Shown here piece by piece: positions 20,237-33,051 of a DNA stretch of 64,000 nucleotides. How positions within the stretch are numbered: position 1 is the first letter of the stretch; every line of letters starts with the position of its first letter. The notes under the pieces are model-generated. The model was not told the DNA's origin and ran no database searches. It saw only the letters and a program-made list of their open reading frames with translations. The DNA is from Planoprotostelium fungivorum (taxonomy: Eukaryota > Evosea > Variosea > Cavosteliida > Cavosteliaceae), in contig MDYQ01000599.1 of NCBI GenBank assembly GCA_003024175.1, positions 1 through 64,000 of the forward strand. The letters run 5' to 3'. The position numbers were made by a program, and so were the translations under genes.

Positions 20237-21957
20237 TTATATGATCTTCGGTTGCTCGTTGGCCTGATGGAAGGCCTTCGGAACGTAAGCCGGTGAGTTC
20301 GTCTCTCTCTCTGCGAAACTCCCGTGCTCCTTCCTCTTTGCCTCCAAGTACTTGCTGTTGTGTGTGGTCGTCTGCCCCACAAGCGGTGTGATCTTGTCGA
20401 TCATTCCGTTGAATGCTTGGTACTTCCACTTGTTGTTCGTCATTAGATTCAACTTTTTCACTCCCAGGCAGTCCAACACGGCCTTCACGCTGTCGTATTC
20501 TCTCAAATCTTTCGCGAAGCCTGTTGTGGTCGTCAGATCGATGTGTGAGAGCGTAATGTACGCACCCAGTCTGTGATTGGCCTCGTACGTGTCCAGTTGT
20601 TCTTCGTCTTGCAGGTTGTACGCTTTGACTTTGTTGATGAGTCCGATGCCTCTTCCCTCGTGACCTCCCACGTAGATGATGATTCCGCACTGATTTTCTG
20701 CTACGGCATACATGGACAAGTCCAGTTGCTCTCCGCAGTCGCAGCGGAGGGAGCCGAGCGTGTTGCCGGTGAAGCATTCAGAGTGCACTCTCGTCAAGAT
20801 GCTCTTTCCCTTACGATTCTCCTCATCGATGTCACCTGTGATGGATGATGAGATCATGAGATGATGATGCGCCGATGATGGTAGGATGATGATCGTGATG
20901 AGGTGTATCACCTTTCGATAGGACTGTATGTACAACACCATCGGAGGATTCAAACAATTGGGACGTCCATTTTCCCAGATATCTTCCGTTCCTTGATATG
21001 GGCAACTGACACGATGCGACCATCTTCACTTTGACCTCTCCCTTCTTTCCTCTCTCCATCTTCTTTCCTTCTTTTTCTCTCTCTCCTGCCTATTCAACTT
21101 CAATTTCCTCCTCTTTTATTCTCTACGCACCTCCTCTCTTTCTCTCCTGTATTTGACGAGTTGTTCTACAGTGATGAGGGGAAGTTGATACTTCTTGGCA
21201 AAGGTGGCACAATCGGATAATCTAGACATTGTGCCATCGTCGTTCATGATCTCGGCCAACAGACCGACTGGCTTGAGATTGGCTAATATACACAAGTCAA
21301 CTGTGGCTTCTGTGTGGCCTCTTCTCTCTAAGATTCCTCCCTTCTTGGCGACCAGTGGAAAGATGTGACCGGGCCTTGTGAAGTCTGTTGGTAGAGCGCT
21401 GGAATCGGCCAGTGCTTTGAATGTCGTCGAACGATCCGCAGATGACACGCCCTATTTCTGTCAATCTTGTACAAGACATATATCATGATGGTTCCACAGA
21501 GAATAGAGACTCACCGTGGTGGTGTTGACGTGATCAACTGTGACGGTGAAGGCAGTGCCATTGGGATCGTTTCCTTTAGCCACCATCGGAGGAAGCTCAA
21601 GACGCTGTGCATATTCGGGTATCATAGGTGCACACAGAATTCCACTCGTGTGTCTCAGTGCAAACGTGATGCGTTCTGGTGTGGCAAACTCTGCTGCCAT
21701 CACGACGTCACCTGATGTTTGCTAAGTTCATTTTACCACATTCTGAACGAGAAAGAAACCTCACCTTCATTCTCTCTGTCTTCATCGTCCATTACCACCA
21801 CATATTCTCCTCTAGCAAATGCAGCGATGGCCTCTTCTATCGTTGAGAATGTAATGTCTAATGCCATGTTTGTTTCTATCTTCTGTATCGTCCACTGTTG
21901 TGCTGATGCAATGGTCCGCGTGTCTTCAATTTCTGTTTTTCGGACTTCAACAGGCAT
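20237..21957 (-). CDS. Bifunctional DHBP synthase / GTP cyclohydrolase II
   Basis: The fused riboflavin-pathway enzyme makes 3,4-dihydroxy-2-butanone 4-phosphate from ribulose 5-phosphate (N-terminal half) and opens GTP to the pyrimidine precursor (C-terminal half). N-terminal signs: GEYVVVMDDEDRENEGD (about 21770), FALRHTSGILCAPM, DFTRPGHIFPLVAKKGG and RRGHTEATVDL (21290-21440). C-terminal signs: TRVHSECFTGNTLGSLRCDC with the zinc cysteines (20700-20810), GGHEGRGIGL (20640-20680) and YNLQDEEQLDTYEANHRLG. All catalytic residues appear kept. Start at 21957; at least four introns. The order DHBPS-GCHII is that of plants and many bacteria, whereas fungi keep the two enzymes separate and animals lack both. 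Confidence 0.93.
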
Positions 21958-22160
21958 GTGACCGTATTCTCCGATGGTCCGAATGTCTTACCGCGAATGT
22001 CACGCTAAATTACCGCAGAGTTGATCCGGGAAATATTTTAATCCCGAAGCCCAGAAGCATCACAATCTTCCGCTTTCCGCACACATAGCAGGGGCGTATG
22101 TCTACCTGTGACACAGATGCATGATGAGCAGACTCTGAAGGAAGACGTTCGACGTGTATT

Positions 22161-23708
22161 CTATTCCTTCTTCCCCTCTTGTCCTTCATCGTGAGAGACC
22201 ACCCGATGGCTCGACTTGTCACTGTTGTTACTCCTCCTCACGATCCTCTCGTGGATGATGCGCTCTTCTTCCAATAACTTATCTCCGTTCTGCTTCTATA
22301 GCACCGTCAGCACCATCGCGATGATCGAGATGGAATCACCTGAACCGATCGCTCCTGATCGATGTGAGCCCTTCTGATGTTCTCCCACTGTACGTGTTTC
22401 TCGCAGGCCTTCTTCGTTCTCTGACAATAACCAACGGCATATTCACCACTGGGGCAGCCACACATCTCCCCCTTGTTTCCACTTCTCCCCTGCATCATCC
22501 ATCAGCGACACTTTCTTCATCCTCTAAAGCTACCTTCGTGGGCTGACAGACCGAGATGTGCGTGTGATACTGCTTGATGTGTATGGGAAGGTGACACGAT
22601 GAGCAGTTGATGGTGTCCAGTGATGACGTCACACTCTTCTCGTCTGCAATCGTGGTTCCACTCGATGCCCTTTGGATGTCCTTCTCCAGCTGCTGCTTCT
22701 CTTGGAAGATGTTCTGCATGGTGCCGGCGATGACCTTCTTCTTCTCTTGAATCTCTCGCAGTTGAACGAAATCATCCTTGTCTGCTCCCGTGAGTGATGT
22801 TTCTCTCGTGGCCAACTCTTCCGTCTTCTTTCCTCTTAGATTCTCTCTGGCATTGAGGATGCCACATTCATCGCAGCAGTACTTTGATCCTTGTTTGGGA
22901 TCGCGAATGCAGAGGAACCACCGACACTTCTTCACCTTCTTCTTGTCTTCTGTGGAGGGTGAGTGCATGTGGAAGATGATGGGCTTACCCATCTTCATCG
23001 GGGGGTCTGAGGTGGGAGAACAATTTCGACAGAGCCAGTTTTTGATTCGGTTAGCGGCTTCTTTCGTGATGCCGACACATTCACCGTGGAACCACTCGTC
23101 ACATCGATCGCAGGCGATCATGAACTTGCCGTGATCTGGTTTCCTGCAGAAGCAATACGGCGTCGTGTCTTCTTCACTCGAAGAGCTGTCTGAATCCTCA
23201 CTGGAAGACTCTTCCTCCATTGTGCTCTGTGATACGATTCAATGTGATGTCGAATCGAAGGACGTACCCTCTTCATCGTCCATCTCGTTCTCTGGCCTCC
23301 TTTTCGGCCACGCCCGCTCGATCGTCCCCGTGCTGCTTTTTTTGGACTTTCATCCTCCACTTCATAGTCTTCTTCTTCATCAGACACTGTCTCAACATCC
23401 ACGGGGACAGAAGAGGACTGCTCGATTCTCCCCGTCTGCTTGACTCTCGCTCGGTTGATGTTGTGATTGTGTCTACCCTCAGGCTCAGGAATAGTATCCT
23501 TCTGTATCGTTGGAAGTGGTGGGGAGTGCTGCTGCTTGTGATTGGAATCATTATGGATTTGAACGACGTCTTCTTTGGGTGGATTGGTTGAAGGTGGCGT
23601 TGTGAGTGTTGTTCCCCAATTATTATTATCAGGCTGGACGTGAAAGCGCTTCCTCAATGGAAGAGGACAGCTGGCCTCTGATTTCCTCTTCAATTCATTA
23701 TTGTGCAT
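22161..23708 (-). CDS. Cfp1/Spp1-like PHD-finger protein
   Basis: A likely reader subunit of the COMPASS/Set1 histone H3K4 methyltransferase complex. After a basic, low-complexity N-terminus (start 23708) comes an acidic SSSEDSDSSSSEED tract and a PHD finger YCFCRKPDHGKFMIACDRCD, EWFHGECVGI, LCRNC (23030-23170). Then follow CRWFLCIRDPKQGSKYCCD (22860-22930), typical of the Cfp1 C-terminal region, a coiled coil (22680-22790), and HVQWENIRRAHIDQE near the end. I did not see the CXXC DNA-binding domain of animal Cfp1, so it is closer to yeast Spp1 in layout. Two to three short introns. The stop is at 22161. Confidence 0.85.
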
Positions 23709-23949
23709 CTCAGCTGTATCAGTCCTGTGATAAAATGAATAACTCTGACGATGGCAACTGATGTATTGTGATTCTCACATCTTTGTTTATGCAGACACCT
23801 GCATGCGATATTGAATTAGAGTGTTGTGTGTATCGTCAGAGATGAAATGTGTATTTGATAATGATGGTTGGTGCCTGCGCTTATGCCCTTTCCTTTCTCT
23901 TGCTGAAAATCTAACCGACCAACGTAGGTTAGACCTGAACTTTCTTGGA

Positions 23950-26900
23950 ATGCCTGACATGACAATCGTTGTAGACGACCTCCGTCTTGAATATTTCGAT
24001 AGAGGGTCGTATCACAAGCTGATGAATGTGGATCTCACCCAGAACTCTCAGTAACTTCCCCGGAAGCGGTGCTTTGTGGAATACTGTGGAAGAAATCTAT
24101 GTCTTCAAAGTTTGTCGCATGTCACCCTTGACCATTCTCACATCTTCTAGTTACTGAAACAGAAGTCAACGGGGAGGGGATTTTTAGATGCAGTGATCTC
24201 TACCGTACAATCCAGACCGCTCACATATCGTATCGTGATGCACAACAAAGTCGACGGACAGTCTTGGATTATCGCAGTCTCTGATCAAGAGGACAACATC
24301 AGGAAACACTGGTCTTTCCTCTTCGAGTCTCTGTTACCCCACGTCCGTGAACCAGTAGAGGGAATCATGTCTGACCGTACGCAGGTGCAATCTCACCGTG
24401 AATCCTCAAAGTCACAAGGTTTGTGACCTTTGATGTCATCATACTCAAGACGTTCAGATGTTCTCGCCCTCGAAGACAGTGCAGAATTCAGCGACTTACC
24501 TCCCGAATCGATGGCCAGCGAGAAGACATCCTTCCCGAAAGAAGATTGGAAAATGGTCGATTGGAATGATCTTCTGTCAAAACAGGGAGTGGACGATGAG
24601 GGCATTGTTTCTTACGTCCTCTCGAAAGTAGAGAGTCTCTCGCAGGTGAAGTCATGGTGGAGGATGTCGAATCACATTGTGCAGTTGGAAGAAGGTGAAG
24701 AATCGAAGAACATGGAAATCGTCATCGAAGAATTTCACAAGACGTTCAAAGACCTTCCCAACGAGAAATTACTCACATGTGAGTCGTTCGTCCGATGATG
24801 TCGATGATGATCATCTCACGTGTGATAGACTTTTTGTGTAGTCGTCTGTCCTCAAGGACTTGGAAGGCCATTCCAAAGCCTGGAACCATCTACGTAACGG
24901 AAAATTTCGTCTGCTTCTACCAATCGAGATCAGATCACGATCAGTCGGTCGCCGGCTCACCCCACATCGCCGACGGAGGTACGTACACACGGTACCCCAG
25001 CTACCGTACGTACGGTACGTTTCGCTCACGATCGTGCAGGAAAAGTCATGCTGCCCGACGGCCGTACCTTGGTCATACCCTTCAAAAATATCTCCGCCAT
25101 ATCAAAAGAGTCCGTTGCCATGGGTTTATTGGACAATTCCATTCAGATCACTTCACAGAAAGTTCCCGTGAGTTATTTTGATGAAGGATAGGAGGAATCG
25201 TGTGACATCCAGCAGTACACGTTTGTCTTTTTGAGAAGGGAGTCAGCTTACACTCTATTGGAGAGATTGTGGAGGAAGGCGATGCAGGACCTTCTCACTT
25301 TCGCCGAGAACGAGTGAGTCGAACGTTCTTCTCTACATTCCTCATTCGAATCATCCTATGAAAATAGAAGAAATAGCGTGAAGGTAGAAGAAGAAAACAG
25401 AAGAGATGAAATAATCACGAGGATGACGATATGTCATTTTGAAGGATGAAAACTGAGAGAGAAGCAGAGCGGGAGTGACATCACCCAACTTGAAGGCAGA
25501 GGCGGTGCAGATGAGCAAGAAAGTGCACGACGACAGACTGAAGAACGAACAATTCCAAAAGTTATTCAAATTGGGATCTGAAGTGCTCGAAGACGGTGAG
25601 AAGCGAATGGATCTCTGAAGCATAATCACCGTACATCAATGTATCTACTGAGTCATCCATGCACCTATCATCTCATCAATGGTTATACATCCTCTACCTA
25701 TATTACATCCGATCGATGGACACTATCGTATATCTGTACCATAGGATGATTGATCGATGCAGATTACATCTGCTCCTTCTGGTGGAAGAACAGTTACCTC
25801 GTAGGTCGAATGTACATCAGCAGGAACTTCTTATCCTACGATACGAACATCTCCGTGGCCAACAAGGTTACATTCCTCAACAACCATCCACTCAACATCT
25901 CTAGATATTGCAAGTCATCGTCTACATCCCAGACATTCAATCGGTCGACAAGTCTTCCGTCTCTTTCGGTTTATTTCAGAACGGAATCACCCTACGCATG
26001 AAGAATCAGAAGAAGGTGACGAACCATCCTCTCATCTTCTCGTCGACACGAACGAGAGACGATCCACTCACTCTCTCCAGTTGTTCTTCGCCTTCTATTC
26101 ACCCAAAGAAGTGTTAGAGAAGATCAACACGTTGATGAAGACTCGAACCATCAGTGACAGTGGTCACTCTGATTATCACGACATGTGAGTTGATTTGTGA
26201 CGAATGACACATTGATCACCCACCACCATCCTCTTTCATACAAACACATACCGTCATCGTGTTCTCCTATTGATGGAGGACAGTGTGAGAGTGAAGGAGA
26301 GGTGGAGCAACACACCGGGCTACACCATCTCTACTGCAGAGGAGATGAAACAGTCTCAAGCTTGGCAGAAGTTCCTGGGAACCCACGGCCCTTTGGGAAT
26401 CTCCATCATCAAAACTCCGAGACTCCGAACAATTATCCGAGATCCCGGTATCCCTGACAACATGAGGGGGCTACTGTGGCAGTATTTATCCGGTACCCCA
26501 TCTACAACACGTCAGTTGACTGAACGAAATCAGGATCAAGGGCAAAGATGATCGCTAACCAAGGATATTACGCCAGGATTACGGAGGAGAATCGAGGAAA
26601 GACATCCGACGCCATAGAAGAGATTGAGAAGGACGTATTGAGGTGACGCTCTCATTCCTAGGAGAGAAAATGACATTCATCCTCTGGGAGAGACTCTTTC
26701 TGACTCGTTGTAGATCGCTCCCCTCTCACCCCTTCTACGTACAAGAAGGAGAAGGAACGAACATGCTGAGGAACGTCCTCAAGGCTTTCAGCTGGAGGAA
26801 TCCTCACATTGGATACTGTCAAGCCATGGTGATCGTACATCCATCGTGGACATCAGATTGACACCTCTCAGAACATTCTCACGGCCGTGTTTCTATTGTA

Positions 26901-28397
26901 CATGGACGAAGAAGAGGCTTTCTGGTTGTTAAGCACGGTAAGTCTAATGTTTCACTTCTCGTGACGAGATTGGTAGATCTGTGAAGACATCATACCAGAG
27001 TATTACAATCGGAGTCTGTTGGGCTCCACAGTGGATCAAGCGATATTCGAGACCCTCTTAGAACAGAGTCTCCCCCACATCTTCAAACACTTTCAGACGG
27101 TAACAATGCATCCTCCCTACCCGAACTGACTCGTTGTAGATCGGTATCCCTCTCTCTCTCATCAGCTTGCCTTGGTTCATGTGTCTCTACTTGTCTTACG
27201 TTCCATGGAAAGCTGCCCTGCGTATATTAGACTGTTTCCTCTACGATGGCCCAGACATCTTACTCAGAGGTACGTGAACGTCTACACGAAACGTTTAGAC
27301 ACAGCTGACGCGTGCAGCCGGTCTGGCCATCTTGAAGTTGAACGAAGACATGATCATGAGCGAGAGAGACAACGAGAGGATTGTCCCTGCACTCAAGGCT
27401 GGAAATTATGACTGCGATGCACTCATTCGGGTGACATTCCATCGATTTCCATTCTTCTCACTTTATTCTTCCAGTTGATCTTTATCGATTTCGGTTACCT
27501 CTCTGAAGAGAAGATGAGAGAGCTGCGTAATCGTCACAAGTTTATGACCATCAAAGGTGAAGTCGTAGAATCATGCACACGAACGACTCACATCTGTCAG
27601 GGATGGAGGAGCATAAGAAGAGGAAGCAACTGCAGAAGATGGGAAGAGACGTAGACAGTGAGCCATCTGATGTGAAGCAGCAACTGATCGATTGCAAGTG
27701 ACCATGCGTGAATTGGAGACTCTCCAGATGGAGTTTGAAACGGTCACGATCAAAGAGGGCGTACCTGATCCATCGCACCCTCCCACGAGCGTCACCATCA
27801 TGGGCTGCCAGCAACTCCTGCAGAGGTTCTGCTCAGCTTATCAGTCAAACTGGTGGGACGCAGTGTTACCGAGGATATTCATCACCACCGATGGAAACCA
27901 AGACGATAGGATCGATTTCCCCGAGTTTCTATCCATCATCGAGGTGAAGATCTGATCGTGATGGCTGGTGATCGTGATGATGATGATGGAACAGGTGGCG
28001 CTGAAGGGATCTCTAGAGACGAAGGCGAAATGTGAGTTGACGTTTTGTGGAGGAGACTGACGCGGATAGACATCTTCAAGTTGATCGATGCGGATGACGA
28101 CAACCGAGTGAACAGCCAAGAGCTGGCGACCGTCCTCAAACTCACCCACAGGTGACCGATCACCGTGACATCTCATCGACTCACACGAGAAGGATGATGA
28201 CAAGAGGAGAATCTGAAGGCGAGAAAGACTTTGTCATGATGATCTTCTCCAAGTTGGGATTAGAACCGGAGGGAGAGATCAGTTTGGAGGACTTTTTGAA
28301 ACAGTCGTTCGACGAGTCTCAGTTTCTCAGACAGTTCTGGATGTTGACGGAGCAGCAGTGCACGCAGAAGTACAGAGTGCCCACCCTCACCTATTGA
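23950..28397 (+). CDS. GRAM-GRAM-TBC-EF-hand RabGAP (TBC1D8/9-like)
   Basis: A long multi-exon gene with the TBC1D9 family order. The N-terminal region (24180-24420) is degenerate; the first GRAM domain includes [15 protein letters not shown] and ENFVCFYQS (24830-24920) and [18 protein letters not shown]. The second includes [20 protein letters not shown] (25760-25820). The TBC domain has [11 protein letters not shown] (26462-26493), [14 protein letters not shown] carrying the IxxDxxR arginine finger, GYCQAM (YxQ glutamine finger), and [19 protein letters not shown]. So both catalytic fingers are present and Rab-GAP activity is expected. Two EF-hands follow: [15 protein letters not shown] and [13 protein letters not shown] (27880-28120). 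About twenty introns. The first exon junctions near 24050-24170 are uncertain. Confidence 0.85.
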
Positions 28398-28491
28398 ATC
28401 TAAATCCTATAAATAATCGAGTGTGATGAATTTGTCTTGTAAAGGAACACGCTCGATTTCTTTTCGTGCATGCAGACGTTTCTCGGAGACG

Positions 28492-29766
28492 ATGAGGGAG
28501 AGCAAGAGGAGGAGATTAGAAGGAGTGGATCGGGACGTAGTCATTTCAGTATTCTTTCACTGTGATGCGGATACACGAAGGAACATGATGTTGGTCAGTC
28601 CTCGTAATCACGAGAGATACTGACACTCGTTGTAGGTCTGTCGCCTCTGGCATGAGATCATCTGTGGCATCATACGACAGAGGGCTGATGATATCTCTTC
28701 TGGAACCGAAGCCATCAAGATCGCCTGTCACAATCCTCCATCCTGCACTGCTGTAACCATTTGGTCCTCTATATTCGACTTTGAGGTGGATCACGCGATG
28801 ATCATAATCATATCACAGACGACCTAATCTACCACCCGCAGTACACGCCACGCATACAAAGTACATCCACCGAAGAGGAGTCCATAGAGGGTTGTACGTG
28901 TGACACCACCTGCACTGTTGGTTGTGAGTGTCTCCTGCAACAACGTGAGAATCGCATGCACAGCCGGAACCCTCAAATATCACAGCACAACCACCTTACA
29001 AAGATGACCGATTGAGATGGCTGCTAGATAATCCTACGAATCTGAGTCCTCCCATCTTCGAGTGTGGTCTAGAGTGTGACTGCACGTCATCGTGCGGCAA
29101 TCGTATCTCCCAAACTCATCCACACTCATACATCAAGGTATCGATCGACGACATCGTTCAGTCTGAAGACGTCACTAGGTGTTTTATCATCCAAAGAAGA
29201 GATGGTCTATGATGACGATGAACCTAATACGGAAGGGCGAATTTGTGTGTGAGTGAGTCACTCCACCTTCGCAACAGCTGATATGATAGATATGTTGGAG
29301 ACATCTTGCCAGAGACAGAGAGAGAGCACAAGTTGAAGGGATATCACGAGAAAAACTTGAATTATGTTCTTTCCATGAGAGAATGGAGGTTAGTTCGCTT
29401 GCACTGCACCTGATCGCATCGTCGTGAAGTTCATACATCTCTCAGTCCTTCCCGTCAGAGTTACATCCAAATCGACATCGATGCAACTTACTCTGGAAAT
29501 GTCGCGAGGTTCATCAATCATTCATGTGATCCAAACCTGCTGCCAATGGTCATTCGGAGGACCAGCATCATTCCATCAGTCGCTCTGTTCGCAATGAGGT
29601 GCGTGACGCGATGTGACTCTAAAATCTCAACATTGACAGGGACATCTGTGGAGGAGAAGAGTTGACCTTCTCGTACGGCGAGGTTACGAAAGACAGCCAC
29701 AGGCCCTGCCATTGTGGCTCGGAAAATTGCAAGGGTGTTCTTCCGTATGAGCCCACGAAAACATAG
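28492..29766 (+). CDS. F-box-like plus SET histone methyltransferase
   Basis: The C-terminal two thirds is a pre-SET/SET/post-SET methyltransferase: GCTCDTTCTVGCECLL and ECGLECDCTSSCGNR (28890-29100) give the zinc-cluster cysteines. RFINHSCDPNLLPM (29505-29550) carries the NHSC motif, ELTFSYGE the catalytic tyrosine, and CHCGSENCKG the post-SET CxCxxxxC. This is the SUV39/SETMAR type expected to methylate H3K9. The N-terminus, GVDRDVVISVFFHCDADTRR then LVCRLWHEIICGII across an intron, resembles an F-box. Seven or so introns; the one before LVCRLW ends in the recurrent CTCGTTGTAG. Start 28492 is preferred, with 28426 in frame upstream. Only about 95 bp separates it from the TBC gene. Confidence 0.85.
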
Positions 29767-30548
29767 AGAATGTGTCCTCTATTCGAGGCAATATTCTATC
29801 GACTTCCAACAACTCACGCGAGTTATAGAGAGAAGGGCTCGTCAGGGTACATGCGCGAGTTTATATATACAAATAAGTGTGCTGTGTCGTTTCGCAGTCT
29901 TGAAAATGGTGTGGCTCTATATCAGCCTGTTCGAATCCCTCTCCGAGTGACTTGTTTCTCTTCTCTCTTCTTCCATTTCGGGTTTAGTGAGTGAAAACGC
30001 AGTGCTGCGGGGGCTATTCATTTCTTGTCTAGGTACACGGGTCATCAGGCTGACCTCGCAGGAATGTGGTAGTACGTTTGGTGTTGTCAAGTGTTGTGAA
30101 CACTATTGCGACCTGATCAGGTCTGGCTCAATTTGAGAATGGCTGTTCGGGCGCCAGAATATTCCTCTATCAAGAGGGCTCCTGATGGTCCCCCTTTGTG
30201 CTTCTTAGTGGGCTTATATCCTAATTATGGCTTAATCGTGGGAATCGCAGACCGAATTCCGAGAATTTCGCGATGGAATCCAAGTCGTTTCGGCAGGTCA
30301 CTGTGGAAACGACATCTTCATCTGGCAGGATGAAAGGCAGGTATAAAAAGCACAGAAGAGTTTTTGTGAACGTGATTGTTTTCCTCAGCATAGATCTGTC
30401 CTCTCCCTGGACCAGACCAAGGTGATGACGATTCAAGAGGCTTCGTGTTGGAATGAATAAATGATTGGTTAATTGGAAGATGAAGATTTATTTTGATTTC
30501 GGGGAGTGGGCGAGTTTCCGATCACACGTGACCACACACAGAAACATC
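29767..30548. other. Intergenic between SET gene and Sac1
   Basis: No gene supported. Short plus-strand ORFs at 29714-29994 and 30106-30333 lack motifs. A GTTCGAATCCC near 29930 recalls a tRNA T-loop, but no cloverleaf forms around it. Confidence 0.4.
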
Positions 30549-32872
30549 ATGGCGCCGACTCATCTGACCCTCTTTATCGACGATAAAAATGTTGTGATCT
30601 CTAATAATTCTGAGTACCTGGAGGAAGACGTCATCATCCAGCGAGAGGCCCCATACAAAGGTGACCATCTCGCGAAATGTCAGTCGTCTAACAAGAAATC
30701 AGTCACAAAAGGAAGATCACCCACTACGACTTTACCCATTCATAAGAAGGGCGAGGTGGTCCTTCATCTTTTCGACCATATCCTCTGATCCAAACACAGA
30801 TCATGGCTGTTTTGGGTCTGTTGAATCTCCTCCGTGGACCCTACCTATTGGTCGTCACAGCCGCCAGCCATGCCGGAGAAATCGAGTATCCTGCTGGCAA
30901 TCGCCACGAGGTGAAGCGATCTGTTCAACTCACGACTGAAGTTTCCGTCAGGTCCATCTCATCACCGACGTGGACGTCATCAGCTTGAACGATTCCTCCG
31001 TGAGACCATCATCTCTTCCATCAGCTCACACCCGTGACAGAGCATGTCCAGAGAGCAGCTGGCCGACGAAGCACAATACCGTCAGATGCTGGTCCACCTC
31101 CTCACCTCCCAATCCTTCTACTTCTCTTACACCTACGACCTCACAAACAGCCTCCAACGCAACGAGTCACCCATAGGAAAGACGAAACCTGACAAAAGGT
31201 TCGTCTGGAACGATGCCGCACTGCAGCCTTTCTCTTCCGTACACAAAGAGTGGATCACTCCAATCATCCAGGGCTACTTCTCTTCCACCCCCAATTGCTC
31301 CGTCACCCCCACCGGAGGCCAGGTGAGGGCAGAGTGGCCGGTTGTAGATTTACCACCTCAGCTGAGGAAGGGAAAGAATTCGGATGCCACCTTCACCTTC
31401 ACCGTTCTGTCCAGGAGATCGAAAGACCGTGTGGGAACCAGATACCACTCCCGTGGAGCTGACGAGCGTGGCAACGTTTCCAATTACGTAGAGACGGAGC
31501 AGATGCTCCACTTCTCTCACCAGGGTAAGCACACCACCACTTCCTTCGTACAAGTTCGGTGAGAGAATTGACGGAGATTTCGCGAGTACTGAGTCGAATG
31601 AAGAGGTAGTATCCCTCTCGTGTGGAATCAGAAGGTCGACTTGCAGTACAACCCACCCATCGTAGTGGATGCAAAAGACAGCCAGAGTGTGGCACTTCAC
31701 TTTGGAGAACAGATCGAGATCTACAAGAGACAGGTGGGTGTCAGATCGACCGATGCACAGCTGAGATCGATTAGGTCCTGGTGGATCTGGTGAAAGGATC
31801 TGGGGATGAAAAGGAACTGGGACATCTTTACGCAGAGAGTGTGAAGACTGCATTACAGCAGCTGCACAAGGGAGGTAAGACGCGACCGCCTCATCATCAT
31901 CGCGATGATTGTATTCAACACAGTGACAGACGAGAAAGATGCACCGTTGAGATACGAAGGCTTCGACGTGTACAAGTACTGCGGAAACAAGAACTACTCC
32001 AACTTACAGATCCTCCTCGATCGATTGGAGACCGACTTCTCATCCATCGGTTACTTCTCTTCTTCCGAAGGAAAGAAGGTGACTCACGATATTCGTACCC
32101 ACATTCACGCGAGATTTCAGGCCGTCACCCAGAATGGTGTATTTCGCACCAACTGTAAGGACTGCCTGGACCGCACGAACATGGTGCAGACTCTCTTGGG
32201 CAAGATCAGCCTCTTGATCCAGTTGAAAGACTTTGGCGTAATCGACTACGACAGACACGATCAGTCTCTACAGAAGGCGGCCGATTTGACGTCCTTCTTC
32301 TCCATCTTCCGCAACGTGAGTCCACGTCGCACCGATAGAAGGTAGACTCAAATATAAATCAGGTGTGGGGAGACAACGGTGACGCCATCTCCGTGCAGTA
32401 CGCAGGGACACCTGCCCTGAAGAGGGACATCACTCGATTGGGTAGGAGGACACTCATCGGTGGCCTCGACGACGGCTTCAACTCGGGTGAGCTCCTCCTC
32501 CTCTTCCTCCTCTGAAGCTTCTCAGTCTCTCGCTACGTCTACAATAACGTCGTAGACTCTTACAAGCAAGATTCCATGCTGCTACTCACGGGACGGTACC
32601 AACCCTCTCGCGATTCACCTTCCCCGTTTTCGGTCCGCAACGACTACGTCTTTCCATCTTCTGCACTGAGGGGACTCTTTGTCTTCTTCTTCAGCTTGGT
32701 CTTGTCCGTCTTCACTCTCTTCGGTCCTCAGAGTCTGAAGAGGAAGAGCTACCTCTTGATCGTCTCCTTCTGGTTGCTCTTCTTGTTGTTCGTCACGAGA
32801 ATACTGCGCATCAGCGGAGAGGCAGTGGTCAGCACCCCCAGATTCGTCGAGAAGAAGAAAAACGCAAAGTGA
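30549..32872 (+). CDS. Sac1-type phosphoinositide phosphatase
   Basis: An ER/Golgi membrane enzyme dephosphorylating PI4P and other monophosphorylated inositides. The start [16 protein letters not shown] is at 30549. The Sac domain includes [13 protein letters not shown] (30820-30860), [16 protein letters not shown] (31115-31160), [10 protein letters not shown], the segment [17 protein letters not shown] (32132-32180) with the CX5R(T/N) catalytic loop, and [16 protein letters not shown] (32435-32485). Two hydrophobic C-terminal segments, [17 protein letters not shown] and [14 protein letters not shown] (32670-32800), give the membrane hairpin, and the tail ends in basic EKKKNAK. Full length by family comparison. 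About seven introns of 40-55 nt. Confidence 0.93.
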
Positions 32873-33051
32873 AGAATAAATTCCATTTCGTCTCGTTTTC
32901 ATTCATCATCCGTCTCTGTATCTCTTCTTGTCCTTCTTACTCTTCTTCTCCCTCTTGTCTTTCTTCTCCTTCTTCTCTCTCTTGTCCTTCTTGTCCTTCT
33001 TCCTCTTCTTACTCCTATTTCTATCAGTCACCTTCTATCACATCCATCCCC

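Noticed and set aside
29920-29960. GTTCGAATCCC resembling a tRNA T-loop/B box
   Set aside because: No A box, acceptor stem or anticodon arm can be paired around it.
32880-33010. TC-rich tract after Sac1 as a regulatory or repeat element
   Set aside because: It is simple pyrimidine-rich 3' sequence between two convergent genes, without a defined repeat unit.
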